Shown here in pieces: positions 27,733 through 39,592 of a stretch of DNA of 64,000 bases (the stretch's first letter is position 1; each line of letters starts with the position of its first letter). Both the position numbers and the translations under genes were made by a program. Source of the stretch: Arhodomonas sp051195215 (GTDB lineage: Bacteria; Pseudomonadota; Gammaproteobacteria; Nitrococcales; Nitrococcaceae); assembly GCF_051195215.1 (NCBI RefSeq), contig NZ_JBNAZM010000015.1, forward strand, positions 35,377-99,376, read 5' to 3'. The notes under the pieces are model-generated. The model was given only the letters and a program-made list of their open reading frames with translations, was not told the origin of the DNA and did no database searches.

Positions 27733-29721
27733 CTAGACCCGGAACCGCCCGACGAGCTCGCGCAAGCGTTCGCTCATGGCGGCGAGCTCCTGACTGGAGC
27801 TGGTGATCTGACCCACCGCGCTCACCGACTCGTCGACCACCCCGTTCACCTTGTTGACGCTCTCGGAGATGTTTCCGGATGTCGCGGTCTGCTCTTCCGC
27901 GGCGCCGGCGATCTGGGTGGTCATTTCGGTGATGCGCTGAACGCTCGCGGCGATCTCGGAGAGCGAATCGCCGGCCCGCGCAGCCTCTTCCACGCTCGTC
28001 CGCGCGGTCCCGCGGCTCGCCTCCATCTGTTCCGCGGCCTCGCGGGCGCCCTCCTGGAGGCGCTCGACGATACTCTGTATCTCGCCGGTGGATTCCTGGG
28101 TGCGCTGGGCGAGACCACGCACCTCCTCGGCGACGACGGCGAAGCCGCGACCGGACTCGCCAGCCCTGGCAGCCTCGATGGCCGCATTCAACGCCAGCAG
28201 GTTGGTCTGCTCGGCGACCTCGCGGATCACGTCGAGCACCTTGGTCACGCTGTCGGTTTCGGCATTGAGCGCACGGGTACGCTCGGCGCCCTGCTCCACC
28301 TGCTGCGCGAGCCCCTCGATGGTGTCCACGACCTCGTGGACGATCCGCCGCCCACGGTCGGCGGTCTCGTGGGAGCCTTCGGCCGCCTCGGACGCCTCAC
28401 CGGTATTACGCGCGATCTCCTGGGCCGTAGCCGCCATCTCGTTCATAGCGGTGGCGAGCTGCTCGATCTCGGCGCGCTGACGGCGGATGCCGTCGTCGGT
28501 GCTGGCGGTGATCGAGGAGAGCTCCTCGGCTGATGTCGCGAGGCTCTCGGTCTCACGACCGATACCCTTGACCACGTCCTGGAGTGTCTCGATGAAGCTG
28601 TTCATCGCCCGCACCAGATCGGCGACTTCGTCACGACTGGTCACCGGCAGACGCGTGTTGAGATCGCCCTGCCCCTGACGGATATCCTCGAGCAGGCGAT
28701 TCAGGCCATCGCGGGCGCTACGAAGCGGACGCGTGACGCTGCGCGTGATCCACCCAGCGAGCAACAGCCCGGCGAGCACGGCCACACCGACTACCGCCGC
28801 GGTGAGCGTAATGGTCGTACTGACGCGCTGGTCCGCAACCTCCGCCTGCGCCGATAGCGCACCGAATACCTCGTCTTCCAGCTCGCGGGCGCGGGCGGCG
28901 ATCTGCGGCCCCACGTCGTCCATCTCCGCTTTCGCGGTCCGCAGCCGATCGACGGCCGCCTGCAGCTGCCGCACACCCGCCAGATAGGTCGCCAGGGATT
29001 CCTGGGCGGTAGAGAGGCGTTCGGTGTTCTCGTCACTGAAAATCGCATCCTCCAGGGCGGCGATGGCTTCAGCCGCGGCACTCGTGCGCTCGGAGATCGC
29101 CTCGGCATTGGCATCGGACGGGGTGACCAGGAAGGTATTCACTGCCGTTCGCAGCTGGACCATGCGACGATTCGCCGTTTCGGCCTTGAAGGCGAGGGTC
29201 GCGTAGCTCATGTCCTGGGCGGCGGTGACGATGCCACTCAACATTTCCTCGGTCTTGGGCCCGGCGGTTGCGAGCTTGTCCGCCTTGATGCGCTCCATGG
29301 TCGTGATGCTATCCACCACGTCCGTATCGAAGCCTTCGGTGAACCGCGCATGCATGTCGGCCAGCTCGTCGACCAACGCCCGCTGCCGGGGGTCGTCGAT
29401 ACGCTCGCGCGCCTGCTCGAGCAGGGCCCCGAACTCCTCGCCGTACTGCCCGAACGCCGCCCGGGAGGCCTCGTCGTGGTCGAGCACGTACGCTTCCAGC
29501 CGCAGCCGCTGGCGATACAACGTCACCAGCATGTCGGTCGCCAGCGCGGTATCCGGGGCAAGGTCCTCCGTGACCGTGTACATATCGGCCTCGATACCCC
29601 GCAGCGACATCACGGTAGTGACACCGGTGACCACCAGTGCAACGACCATGATCAGCGGCGCGGCGAAGACTTTCGCGGCCACTCCCAGGCGACGGCGTGA
29701 AAAGGGTTTCTTCGACTTCAT
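27733..29721 (-). CDS. methyl-accepting chemotaxis protein
   Basis: About 662 residues from the ATG at 29721. Longer in-frame starts reach 29985 but only lengthen the tail before the first membrane helix. Order: TM1 (about 17-38, PLIMVVALVVTGVTTVMSL), an all-helical periplasmic sensor of ~260 residues, TM2 (about 300-325), HAMP, and a long cytoplasmic signalling coiled-coil. The hairpin tip has REVAEQTNLLALNAAIEAAR and GESGRGFAVVAEEVRGLAQR. There is no C-terminal NWETF-type tail, so CheR/CheB would act without tethering. The helical sensor type does not reveal the ligand. No other chemotaxis gene is near. Confidence 0.95.
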   Translation of the reverse strand: MKSKKPFSRRRLGVAAKVFAAPLIMVVALVVTGVTTVMSLRGIEADMYTVTEDLAPDTALATDMLVTLYRQRLRLEAYVLDHDEASRAAFGQYGEEFGALLEQARERIDDPRQRALVDELADMHARFTEGFDTDVVDSITTMERIKADKLATAGPKTEEMLSGIVTAAQDMSYATLAFKAETANRRMVQLRTAVNTFLVTPSDANAEAISERTSAAAEAIAALEDAIFSDENTERLSTAQESLATYLAGVRQLQAAVDRLRTAKAEMDDVGPQIAARARELEDEVFGALSAQAEVADQRVSTTITLTAAVVGVAVLAGLLLAGWITRSVTRPLRSARDGLNRLLEDIRQGQGDLNTRLPVTSRDEVADLVRAMNSFIETLQDVVKGIGRETESLATSAEELSSITASTDDGIRRQRAEIEQLATAMNEMAATAQEIARNTGEASEAAEGSHETADRGRRIVHEVVDTIEGLAQQVEQGAERTRALNAETDSVTKVLDVIREVAEQTNLLALNAAIEAARAGESGRGFAVVAEEVRGLAQRTQESTGEIQSIVERLQEGAREAAEQMEASRGTARTSVEEAARAGDSLSEIAASVQRITEMTTQIAGAAEEQTATSGNISESVNKVNGVVDESVSAVGQITSSSQELAAMSERLRELVGRFRV

Positions 29722-30142
29722 CGAGTGCGGCTCCGGTTCACGATGACAGCGAGCGATTCGTACAGTGTCGCTATCGGCAGTCCGACGCATTCCTTGACCC
29801 GGCGAAACGATGCCGCACGCACGCGATTTGCACCACTCCCGTCGATAACACCGCGCATCAAGGGCGCTGCCGGCGCGAAAATCGCCATGGCGAGGCGCTC
29901 GCGGGTGCGCTCCCCGAGAGGTTGCACGAGCAACCGACCGACGCTGCCACGGGCACTGACTGCCCCGTGGATCCGATCGCGTCACACGGCTGTCACCAAA
30001 TCAATATCTTCTTGAAAATCAATAAACTGCACATGATACAGGCATACTCTCTTGGAAAATCGGGGCCGAATTCTCACGAGAGCGGCCTTTATCCCGTACA
30101 ATGGCTTTTCGCCTGAATACACAGCAGACGAAAGGATCGTAC
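29722..30142. other. 421-bp intergenic region upstream of metH
   Basis: Divergent promoters for the chemoreceptor and metH must lie here. Visible hairpins are GGTTGC-acga-GCAACC near 29921 and CCACGGGCA-ctgac-TGCCCCGTGG near 29947. An AT-rich stretch at 29998-30065 precedes metH and probably holds its promoter. The AAAGGA at 30131 is the metH ribosome site. I could not fit a cobalamin or SAH riboswitch. Confidence 0.5.
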
Positions 30143-33835
<3,693 letters not shown>

Positions 33836-33860
33836 CCGGAAGGCGGACTTTGCGAGCGTC

Positions 33861-33896
33861 CCCGCCACCCCGCGCCCACCGGCGCGGGGTGGCGGG
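33861..33896 (+). terminator. strong hairpin after metH
   Basis: A perfect 16-bp stem (CCCGCCACCCCGCGCC with its complement, loop CACC) lies 25 bases after the metH stop. No T run follows, so it may act as an mRNA-end stabiliser or a Rho-assisted stop and not as a classical intrinsic terminator. Confidence 0.6.
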
Positions 33897-33900
33897 ACAG

Positions 33901-33995
33901 AGGCGGATTGCGCTGCGCTCCATCCGCCCTACGCCACTCGTCACCGCGACGCGCCCTCCTGTAGGGTGGACGAAGCGAAGCGCAGTCGACCTACA
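33901..33995. repeat. pair of REP palindromes upstream of the tyrosine transposase
   Basis: The copy at 33901-33933 (AGGCGGATTGCGCTGCGCTC...) and one facing the other way at 33961-33995 (GTAGGGTGGACGAAGCGAAG...) form a mosaic element. The first is repeated in the same orientation, with one base change in 33, at 34583-34615 on the other side of the transposase gene. Confidence 0.8.
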
Positions 33996-34027
33996 GTTCA
34001 GGTCAACAAGAGCACGGACGCTCGATC

Positions 34028-34555
34028 ATGCCCGAGTATCGCCGTAACCGGGCCCCGGGTGGCACTTATTTTTTCACCGCTACACTAGCTAATCGACGTA
34101 GCGACCTGCTCACCCGACATGTCGCTCTCCTGCGCGAAGCCTTTCGCACCACCCAACGTGAGCTCCCCTTCCGCTGCGACGCCATCGCCGTCCTGCCCGA
34201 ACACCTCCACTGCATCTGGACCTTGCCCGACGGCGACGCAGATTACCCGCGACGCTGGCAACGGCTGAAAGCCCGATTTTCACGCGCTTTAACGCGCGAG
34301 TACGACAACGCCGGCAATCGACGACGCCGCGGTGAACGAGGCATCTGGCAGCGACGCTACTGGGAGCACACCATTGGCGACGAGAACGACTATCGACGTC
34401 ACATGGACTACATCCACTTCAACCCCGTGAAGCACGGCTTGGTAGCCCACCCGGCACAATGGCCGTACTCGAGCCTTCACCGTTACGTGGCGGCGGGATG
34501 GCACCCGCAGGAATGGGCCGGTAGCGAAGTCGAAGACCTGCCGGCAGGAGAGTGA
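34028..34555 (+). CDS. REP-associated tyrosine transposase (RAYT)
   Basis: A 175-residue member of the Y1_Tnp/IS200-like group. The N-terminus RRNRAPGGTYFFTATLANRR, the His-X-His-like motif PEHLHCIWTLPDGD (about 60-73) and the tyrosine-bearing helix GDENDYRRHMDYIHFNPVKHG (Tyr near 125-130) match TnpA_REP proteins. These cut single-stranded DNA at REP hairpins and are thought to spread them. The gene is single copy in the window and is bracketed by matching REP sequences, the standard RAYT arrangement. The length is normal and the protein looks intact. Confidence 0.93.
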   Translation: MPEYRRNRAPGGTYFFTATLANRRSDLLTRHVALLREAFRTTQRELPFRCDAIAVLPEHLHCIWTLPDGDADYPRRWQRLKARFSRALTREYDNAGNRRRRGERGIWQRRYWEHTIGDENDYRRHMDYIHFNPVKHGLVAHPAQWPYSSLHRYVAAGWHPQEWAGSEVEDLPAGE

Positions 34556-34582
34556 GAGCGTAGCGTATGAGTGTAGAGAAAG

Positions 34583-34615
34583 AGGCGGATTGCGCTACGC
34601 TCCATCCGCCCTACG
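34583..34615. repeat. REP palindrome downstream of the tyrosine transposase
   Basis: A direct repeat of 33901-33933 with one base difference in 33. Together the two copies bracket the RAYT gene. The AT-containing remainder up to 34835 probably holds the promoter of the next gene. Confidence 0.8.
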
Positions 34616-34835
34616 CCACTTCGGTATACTGGTTAAATATCGGACTTGGCCTTGCCGCCTCCGACCTGCCCCGTTTCTCGCCAACACCCGCGGCCGCATC
34701 GCGCAATACGTATTAACCCGTATGCCTGTGGCTAGTGCCGCGCATTTTGCTGAAGCCCTCGTGCCCCCATATTTATCAGCAAGGCTGGAGACCAACCAGC
34801 CAGCGCCGACACATCAATTCAAGGGAGGCACTGCC

Positions 34836-35216
34836 ATGCATGCCAAGTATCTCGCCATAAGTCTGATCGCCGGCCTGGGCGTTGCGGGCAGTGTGGCCGC
34901 CGCGGGGCCGAGCACTTTCGAGACCCTGCGAATGGGCGCTGAAAAGAGTGAACTCGCTTATCGCTACGCGACTGACGACGTCGCGGGTGAGCGGATGATG
35001 ACTCGCGCACCGCAAGGCATCTACGGCTCGCTGGTTCAGGGCCTGGATCAGGGAGAGGCAGTCACCGCCGGTGTTATCGACCGTGGCAGCACGGTGCGGG
35101 CGACAGCACGCCCCGCCGAGGCGGAGTTCGCACGGATGCAGCTGCGCACGAGCAACCCGTCATTCGAGCGGGCGGTTAACGGCCTCAAGTTCAGCGAGGC
35201 CCATACCCGATTCTGA
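34836..35216 (+). CDS. small exported protein, function unknown
   Basis: A 126-residue protein from the ATG at 34836, which has an excellent ribosome site (AAGGGAGG). An upstream in-frame start at 34590 would run through a REP copy and is rejected. A signal peptide (YLAISLIAGLGVAGSVAAA) ends near residue 23. The mature ~100 residues have no Cys and are mixed alpha/beta in pattern (FETLRMGAEKSELAYRYA, FARMQLRTSNPSFERAVNGL). I do not recognise the family. A terminator follows. Confidence 0.7.
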   Translation: MHAKYLAISLIAGLGVAGSVAAAGPSTFETLRMGAEKSELAYRYATDDVAGERMMTRAPQGIYGSLVQGLDQGEAVTAGVIDRGSTVRATARPAEAEFARMQLRTSNPSFERAVNGLKFSEAHTRF

Positions 35217-35239
35217 CGTCCGCGGCCAGAGGTATCGCA

Positions 35240-35272
35240 ACGACGCCGCAGGGCGACTGCCCTGCGGCGTCG
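35240..35272. terminator. bidirectional terminator hairpin
   Basis: A 14-bp stem (ACGACGCCGCAGGG with its complement, loop of 5) lies between convergent genes ending at 35216 (+) and 35280 (-). The T-rich end on the + side (TTCTGTCT) is modest. Confidence 0.75.
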
Positions 35273-35279
35273 TTCTGTC

Positions 35280-35720
35280 TCATGCAGTGGTGATGTAGCG
35301 CAGGATCTCGACCACCTGAGCGGGCGTTTGCGCCCACGCCATTGCGGCCGCGTCCACCTCCTTCAGCGGATGGACGATGTCCTCGGGATGCAGCGTGATA
35401 TACGGCTTGCCCAGCGCGGCGCAATACCCCGCGTCGAAAGCGGCATTCCACTGCTTGTACTTCTCGCCGAAACGCACCACCACCACGTCCGCACGCTCGA
35501 TGAGCGTTTGCGTGCGAATGGCATTCACCTTGGCGGACTTGTGGTCGCGCCAGAATCCGACACTTTCCTCACCGAGCACATCGCCGGCGGCATCGCTCGC
35601 ATCGTGGTCGGTCACTGCGGATGTGAACTCGATGGGTAGCCCGAGCTCGCGGGCGCCGTTTTCGATCTGCTCACGCCAATCGGTGTGAATCTCACCGGAG
35701 AGATAGACGGTCCAGCTCAT
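35280..35720 (-). CDS. YtoQ family protein
   Basis: A 146-residue protein from the ATG at 35720, with GGAGG nearby. WTVYLSGEIHTDWREQIENG at the N-terminus and FTSAVTDHDASDAAGDVLGE, then ADVVVVRFGEKYKQWNAAFD, are typical of the YtoQ family. This is a small Rossmann-like group related to nucleoside 2-deoxyribosyltransferases. Its activity has not been established as far as I know. The normal length and intact motifs suggest a working gene. It stands alone between a terminator and a glutathione-transferase remnant. Confidence 0.85.
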   Translation of the reverse strand: MSWTVYLSGEIHTDWREQIENGARELGLPIEFTSAVTDHDASDAAGDVLGEESVGFWRDHKSAKVNAIRTQTLIERADVVVVRFGEKYKQWNAAFDAGYCAALGKPYITLHPEDIVHPLKEVDAAAMAWAQTPAQVVEILRYITTA

Positions 35721-35807
35721 GGATGACACCTCCATCCTGGTCTCACGAACCACAAAACGGAAAATAATTCCAGTAAGGATGATCGTAGCACGTGATCACC
35801 CGGCACG

Positions 35808-36029
35808 TCATTGCAACAGCGTGTGGGGACCACCTCGGTCAAGCGCACGACGATAGCCGGGGCGCGCGTGAATGCGTTCCATAAAAGCCTTCAGCGAAGG
35901 ATGATCGGCACCGAGCACGCCGCGCGCCTGGGTACCCTCCAGAGGGAAATTCATCCGGATATCCGCCGCCGCGAACTCGTCCCCGGCGAAGCAGGTCCGT
36001 TTACTGAGAACCGATTCCATGTAGCGGAT
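35808..36029 (-). pseudogene. glutathione S-transferase, C-terminal remnant
   Basis: The frame encodes about 73 residues, RYIRYMESVLSKRTCFAGDE followed by FAAADIRMNFPLEG and ending DRGGPHTLLQ. This is the classical C-terminal half of a bacterial glutathione transferase (yfaGdefTaADI). An in-frame stop lies just upstream (about 36032), close to a run of seven C. No thioredoxin-like N-terminal domain is found in any frame up to the next gene. It is therefore a decayed or truncated gene, not a small protein in its own right. Confidence 0.7.
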
Positions 36030-36385
36030 ATATCGGCGTCACGCCCCCCCGAAGAGAACGAATCTATGAGGCGATCAGTCTCCACCTCAACCCCATTGTG
36101 TCCGCCAGGGACGCAGGCGCCGAGGCGGCCCTTCTGGCCCGGGGCGCCACACTCGATGTAATCGGCAGCGACCTGCATCGGCTGCCGCGGATCGTGGTCG
36201 GTGAAGTCCTCGCCCGCCACCCTCGCGACGGCTTCGCCGAGGAGATCGCGGCGACCATGCAGTGGCTCCATGGCCGCCGAACCCGTGCGCACCTGCTTCG
36301 GCGTTTCGGTTTCCAGGGGATGGCGAAACGCCACCCCCTGGACACGAGCCCCGGGACACCCCGGAAGGAGAAATAGAGCGCCGGG
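36030..36385. other. 356-bp unassigned stretch between the GST remnant and ggt
   Basis: Both strands are open here with strong GC bias. A + frame (36098-36376, about 92 residues, with LDVIGSDLHRLPRIVVGEVL) and a - frame (about 36334-36060) each look gene-like in codon use, but I recognise neither. It may be a further remnant linked to the truncated transferase. Confidence 0.35.
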
Positions 36386-38110
36386 TTACAAGCCCATGGC
36401 GGAGGACGTGGAACGGCGTGGGTCCTCGGCACCGTGGAAACCATCGTCATCGATGAGCAGCGACTGGCTGGCGCCCATGGCGCTCTTGGTCACCACATCG
36501 TGGCCTTTCTCTTCCAGCAACCGCACCGTATCGGGGCTGATGCCGGCCTCGATGCGCAGCTCCTCCGGCAGCCACTGGTGATGGACGCGCGGCACGCTCA
36601 CCGCCGACTGGATGTTCATGCCATGATCGATCACGTTCATGATCACCTGCAGTGTCGTGGTAATGATCCGCGAGCCCCCGGGGCTGCCAGTGACGAGGAA
36701 ATTGTGGCCGTCCTTCCTGACGATGGTTGGCGACATGGACGAGAGCATGCGCTTGTTGGGCTCGATCTTGTTGGCCTCACCGCCGATCAGGCCGTAGGCG
36801 TTGGGCACACCCGGCTTGGCGGAGAAGTCATCCATCTCGTTGTTCATGAGAAAGCCCGCGCCGTCCACCACGATGCCGGAGCCGTAGCTGAAGTTGATGG
36901 TGTAGGTGTTGGCGACGGCGAGCCCATTGTCATCGGCGATGGAGAAGTGCGTCGTCTCGTTGGACTCGTAGGGTAATGGGTCGCCGGGAGCGATGGTGTC
37001 GCTGGGCGTGGCCTCGTCCGCATCGATCCCTTCACGCAGCGCCTTCGCGTAGGCTTTCGACGTGAGCCCGTCCAGCGGGACCTCGACGAAATCGGTATCG
37101 CCCAGGTACTCGGACCGATCCGCATAGGCACGCTTCATCGCCTCGGCCATGAGATGGACGGTCTGCGCGGAATTGTGCCCGAGCGCCGCGATGTCGTAGC
37201 CCTCGAGGACGTTGAGGATCTGCACGATATGGGCGCCGCCGGACGACGGCGGGCTCATGGAGTAGATATCGTACCCGCGGTATGTGCCGTGCACCGGCTT
37301 GCGCACCGCCGGCTCGTAAGCGGCGAGATCCTCCAGCGTCATCAGCCCGTCGTGCTTCTGCATCTCCGCGACGATGAGCTCCGCGGTCCTGCCTTCGTAG
37401 AACTCACGTGGACCGTGCTCGGCGATGCGTTTGAGCGTTGCCGCCAGATCGGGCTGCTTGAAAACGTCGCCGGGCTGGTACGGGCTACCGTCGGCCTTGA
37501 AGAACTTCTTGCGGGTGGATTCCCAGCGCTCCAGGCGGTTCCGCGCCTCGCGAATGCCGTTGGCGAACCGCGGTGGGACGACGAATCCCTCTTCGGCGAG
37601 CCGGATGGCCGGCGCCAGCGCCTCTTCGAGCTCGATGGTGCCATAGCGCTCCAACGCCAGCGCGAGGCCGGCCACGGTGCCGGGGACTCCGGAGGCGTTG
37701 GCGCTGAAACGCGAGCGCTCCGGCACCACGTTGCCGTCCTCGTCCTGGAACATGGTCTCGTGGGCCGCCGAAGGGGCCTTTTCACGGTAGTCGATGGCGA
37801 TCACTTCACCGCTCGACTCGTCGGAGATCAGCATGAAGCCGCCGCCGCCAATGTTGCCCGAGCGTGGCTGGGTCACCGCGAGGGCGAATCCGGCGGTCAC
37901 CGCGGCATCCACCGCGTTGCCCCCTTCGGCGAGCACGTCGTGCGCGACCTCGCTGGCGAGGAAGTGGCTCGTCGCCACCATTGTGCTTTCGCCTTCCACC
38001 GGGTGGAAACGCTGCCCTTCGAGGATAGCTTCTGCGCCGTGCGTCAGTGGCGAAAGCGTCAGTGCCGCCCCGAGCACGGCCATACGGATTCGATTGTGAA
38101 TTCCCGGCAT
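36386..38110 (-). CDS. ggt: gamma-glutamyltransferase
   Basis: About 574 residues from the ATG at 38110, which has GGGAG seven bases upstream and opens a signal peptide (MAVLGAALTLSPLTHGAEA). A start 24 bases further up is weaker. This Ntn-hydrolase precursor is exported to the periplasm and self-cleaves before the nucleophile Thr in NETTHFSIADD (about 381). Other marks are GNIGGGGFMLI, PPSSGGAHIVQILN, the MLSSMSPTIV segment and GSPGGSRII in the small subunit. It cleaves glutathione and other gamma-glutamyl compounds. The glutathione-transferase remnant just downstream hints at a former glutathione-related gene group. Confidence 0.96.
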   Translation of the reverse strand: MPGIHNRIRMAVLGAALTLSPLTHGAEAILEGQRFHPVEGESTMVATSHFLASEVAHDVLAEGGNAVDAAVTAGFALAVTQPRSGNIGGGGFMLISDESSGEVIAIDYREKAPSAAHETMFQDEDGNVVPERSRFSANASGVPGTVAGLALALERYGTIELEEALAPAIRLAEEGFVVPPRFANGIREARNRLERWESTRKKFFKADGSPYQPGDVFKQPDLAATLKRIAEHGPREFYEGRTAELIVAEMQKHDGLMTLEDLAAYEPAVRKPVHGTYRGYDIYSMSPPSSGGAHIVQILNVLEGYDIAALGHNSAQTVHLMAEAMKRAYADRSEYLGDTDFVEVPLDGLTSKAYAKALREGIDADEATPSDTIAPGDPLPYESNETTHFSIADDNGLAVANTYTINFSYGSGIVVDGAGFLMNNEMDDFSAKPGVPNAYGLIGGEANKIEPNKRMLSSMSPTIVRKDGHNFLVTGSPGGSRIITTTLQVIMNVIDHGMNIQSAVSVPRVHHQWLPEELRIEAGISPDTVRLLEEKGHDVVTKSAMGASQSLLIDDDGFHGAEDPRRSTSSAMGL

Positions 38111-38169
38111 CTCGAACTCCCTGTCGTGCTGCATCCATCAGGCGCGCTACAAGAACGCCCCTGGGGCCT

Positions 38170-38441
38170 CTACTAACCTTCTCGAAAGTATTGCCAAGTC
38201 TCAGCGTCACTGCGCGGTGTCTCGGCAAGGCGCGGGAGCGCCGGCGTGGCGAGGCTCACGTCAAGCGAGCGCAACGCCGCCGAGGCGCCGCGCAGTGGCG
38301 CCCTGCGGGTGGCCGTGTGCGCCGCTGTGGACTGCGTTGCTCGTCGCTCATGTAGACCTTGCTACACCACGCTCCTCGCGCCTTGCCACAGCGGCGCACA
38401 CGGCCACTGAGACATGGCAATACTTTCGAAAAGGTTAGTAG
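38170..38441. mobile_element. fold-back element copy 2 (272 bp) between ggt and arfB
   Basis: The terminal arms match over about 27 bp with one difference (CTACTAACCTTCTCGAAAGT against CTACTAACCTTTTCGAAAGT). Left inner stem: 38204-38221 with 38284-38301, 18 bp, where all three non-identical positions are G-T pairs. Right inner stem: 38309-38330 with 38386-38407, 22 of 22 paired. Cores: GGCAAGGCGCGGGAGCG and GCGAGCGCAACGCCG on the left; TGCGTTGCTCGTCGCTC and GCTCCTCGCGCCTTGCC on the right, with mini-hairpin TGTAG..CTACA. It lies in a divergent intergenic region. Confidence 0.85.
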
Positions 38442-38474
38442 CATAAACGCCATCACAGACGAGACAGCCAACCC

Positions 38475-38891
38475 GTGCTCAAGATATCCAACAACGTCGC
38501 CATTCCCTTGGACGAAATCGAGCTGAATGCCATTCGCGCCCAGGGCGCCGGTGGGCAGAACGTGAACAAGGTGGCTTCGGCGGTGCACCTGCGCTTCGAC
38601 ATCGGTGCTTCGTCGCTACCTGCGTTCTACAAGGAGCGCCTGCTCACGCTCGGCGACCAGCGGATCAGCCGCGATGGCATCGTGGTTATCAAAGCGCAGC
38701 GCCATCGCAGCCAGGAACAGAACCGGGAAGCGGCCCTGGAGCGGTTGCGGGCGCTCATCCGCAGCGTCGCCGAGACGCCGAAGCAGCGACGCCCCACGAA
38801 ACCCAGCAAATCGGCACGCAGCAAGCGTACGGACCGCAAGGTTAAACGGGGGAAGGCAAAAGCCCTGCGAAAGCCACCCCGGCTCGATTGA
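38475..38891 (+). CDS. arfB: alternative ribosome-rescue factor ArfB (peptidyl-tRNA hydrolase)
   Basis: A 138-residue protein starting at a GTG. RAQGAGGQNVNKVASAVHLR (about 21-40) contains the GGQ motif that hydrolyses peptidyl-tRNA in the ribosome. The basic, Lys/Arg-rich tail (about 105-138: RRPTKPSKSARSKRTDRKVK) is the part of ArfB/YaeJ that enters the empty mRNA channel of stalled ribosomes. The length is right for ArfB and too short for a release factor. The start has only a weak ribosome site. It lies directly downstream of fold-back element copy 2. Confidence 0.94.
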   Translation: MLKISNNVAIPLDEIELNAIRAQGAGGQNVNKVASAVHLRFDIGASSLPAFYKERLLTLGDQRISRDGIVVIKAQRHRSQEQNREAALERLRALIRSVAETPKQRRPTKPSKSARSKRTDRKVKRGKAKALRKPPRLD

Positions 38892-38910
38892 ACCGAACGG
38901 CTGTGCGCCG

Positions 38911-39351
38911 CTACCCGGTGGCGCGTCGGGAAATACGGTAGCCGATCATCCCCAGCACAAGCCCTGCCACGAACCACACGGGTACCGCGCTGCCGATGAC
39001 CAACGCAGCGATCCCCGGCCCCGGGCAGAAACCGGCGACGCCCCAGCCGATACCGAAGATCCCCGCGCCGAGCACCAACGGGCCATCGATGTCGCGGCGC
39101 CCGGGGAGCTGAAAGCGGGCGGCATAGACCGGCCGGCTCCGGCGCAGGACGACACGGAAGCTCACCACGGTGGTGATGACCGCGCCCGCGAGCACGAACA
39201 CGAGCGTCGGATCCCACACGCCGGTGATATCGAGAAAGCCCAGTACCCGCGCGGGGTCGGTCATCTGCGAGAGCGCCAGCCCCGCCCCGAACAGTACGCC
39301 CGCGAGAACACTGACCAGCAGGCTTACTAATCTTCTCAGAGGTATTGTCAT
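38911..39351 (-). CDS. YeeE/YedE-type membrane protein (DUF6691 family), second of a pair
   Basis: A 146-residue protein with four membrane helices. FGAGLALSQMTDPARVLGFLD and GIGWGVAGFCPGPGIAALVIG, with the conserved Cys in GFCPGP, mark the half-transporter that pairs with a YeeE-like partner. Such pairs are linked to thiosulfate or sulfur-compound uptake. Its first ten codons (MTIPLRRLVS) lie inside the left arm of fold-back element copy 3: the element seems to have replaced the original start. If the native start was lost, the present N-terminus is element-derived. Confidence 0.88.
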   Translation of the reverse strand: MTIPLRRLVSLLVSVLAGVLFGAGLALSQMTDPARVLGFLDITGVWDPTLVFVLAGAVITTVVSFRVVLRRSRPVYAARFQLPGRRDIDGPLVLGAGIFGIGWGVAGFCPGPGIAALVIGSAVPVWFVAGLVLGMIGYRISRRATG

Positions 39352-39592
39352 GTGTCAGAGCGCCACAGCGGCTCGGGGGCAAGGCACGTTCGCGCCGGCG
39401 TGGCGCGGCTCACGTCAAGCGAGCGCAACGCCGCCACCGGGCCGCTGCGGCGCTCCCTTCGGGCCGGTCTGTGCGCCGATGGTTCTGCGTTGCTCGCCGC
39501 TTGTGTAGCCTGGCTACACGGCGCACCTCGCGCCTTGTCCCATCGCCGCACAGACCGGCTGACGCATGACAATACCTCTGAGAAGATTAGTA
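39325..39592. mobile_element. fold-back element copy 3 (268 bp) inside the sulfur operon
   Basis: The terminal arms TACTAATCTTCTCAGAGGTA.. pair over about 28 bp without mismatch. Left inner stem: 39358-39376 with 39437-39455, 17 of 19. Right inner stem: 39464-39482 with 39540-39558, 18 of 19. Cores include GGCAAGGCACG, GCGAGCGCAACGCCG, TGCGTTGCTCGCCGC and CTCGCGCCTTGTC, with mini-hairpin TGTAGCC-tg-GCTACA. It lies between the two YeeE-type genes: its right end directly abuts the stop codon of one (39593), and its left arm holds the start codon of the other. Confidence 0.85.

Noticed and set aside
29722..30142. Possible cobalamin or SAH riboswitch upstream of metH
   Set aside because: Two hairpins are present, but I cannot find the B12 box or the conserved SAH-aptamer segments. 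The hairpins are also far from the start and partly belong to the chemoreceptor leader.
38204..38301. Claim that wobble pairs prove folding as + strand RNA
   Set aside because: All three variable positions of this stem are G-T pairs, but in copies 3, 5 and 6 the mismatches are mixed or of the A-C type, so the strand cannot be deduced.
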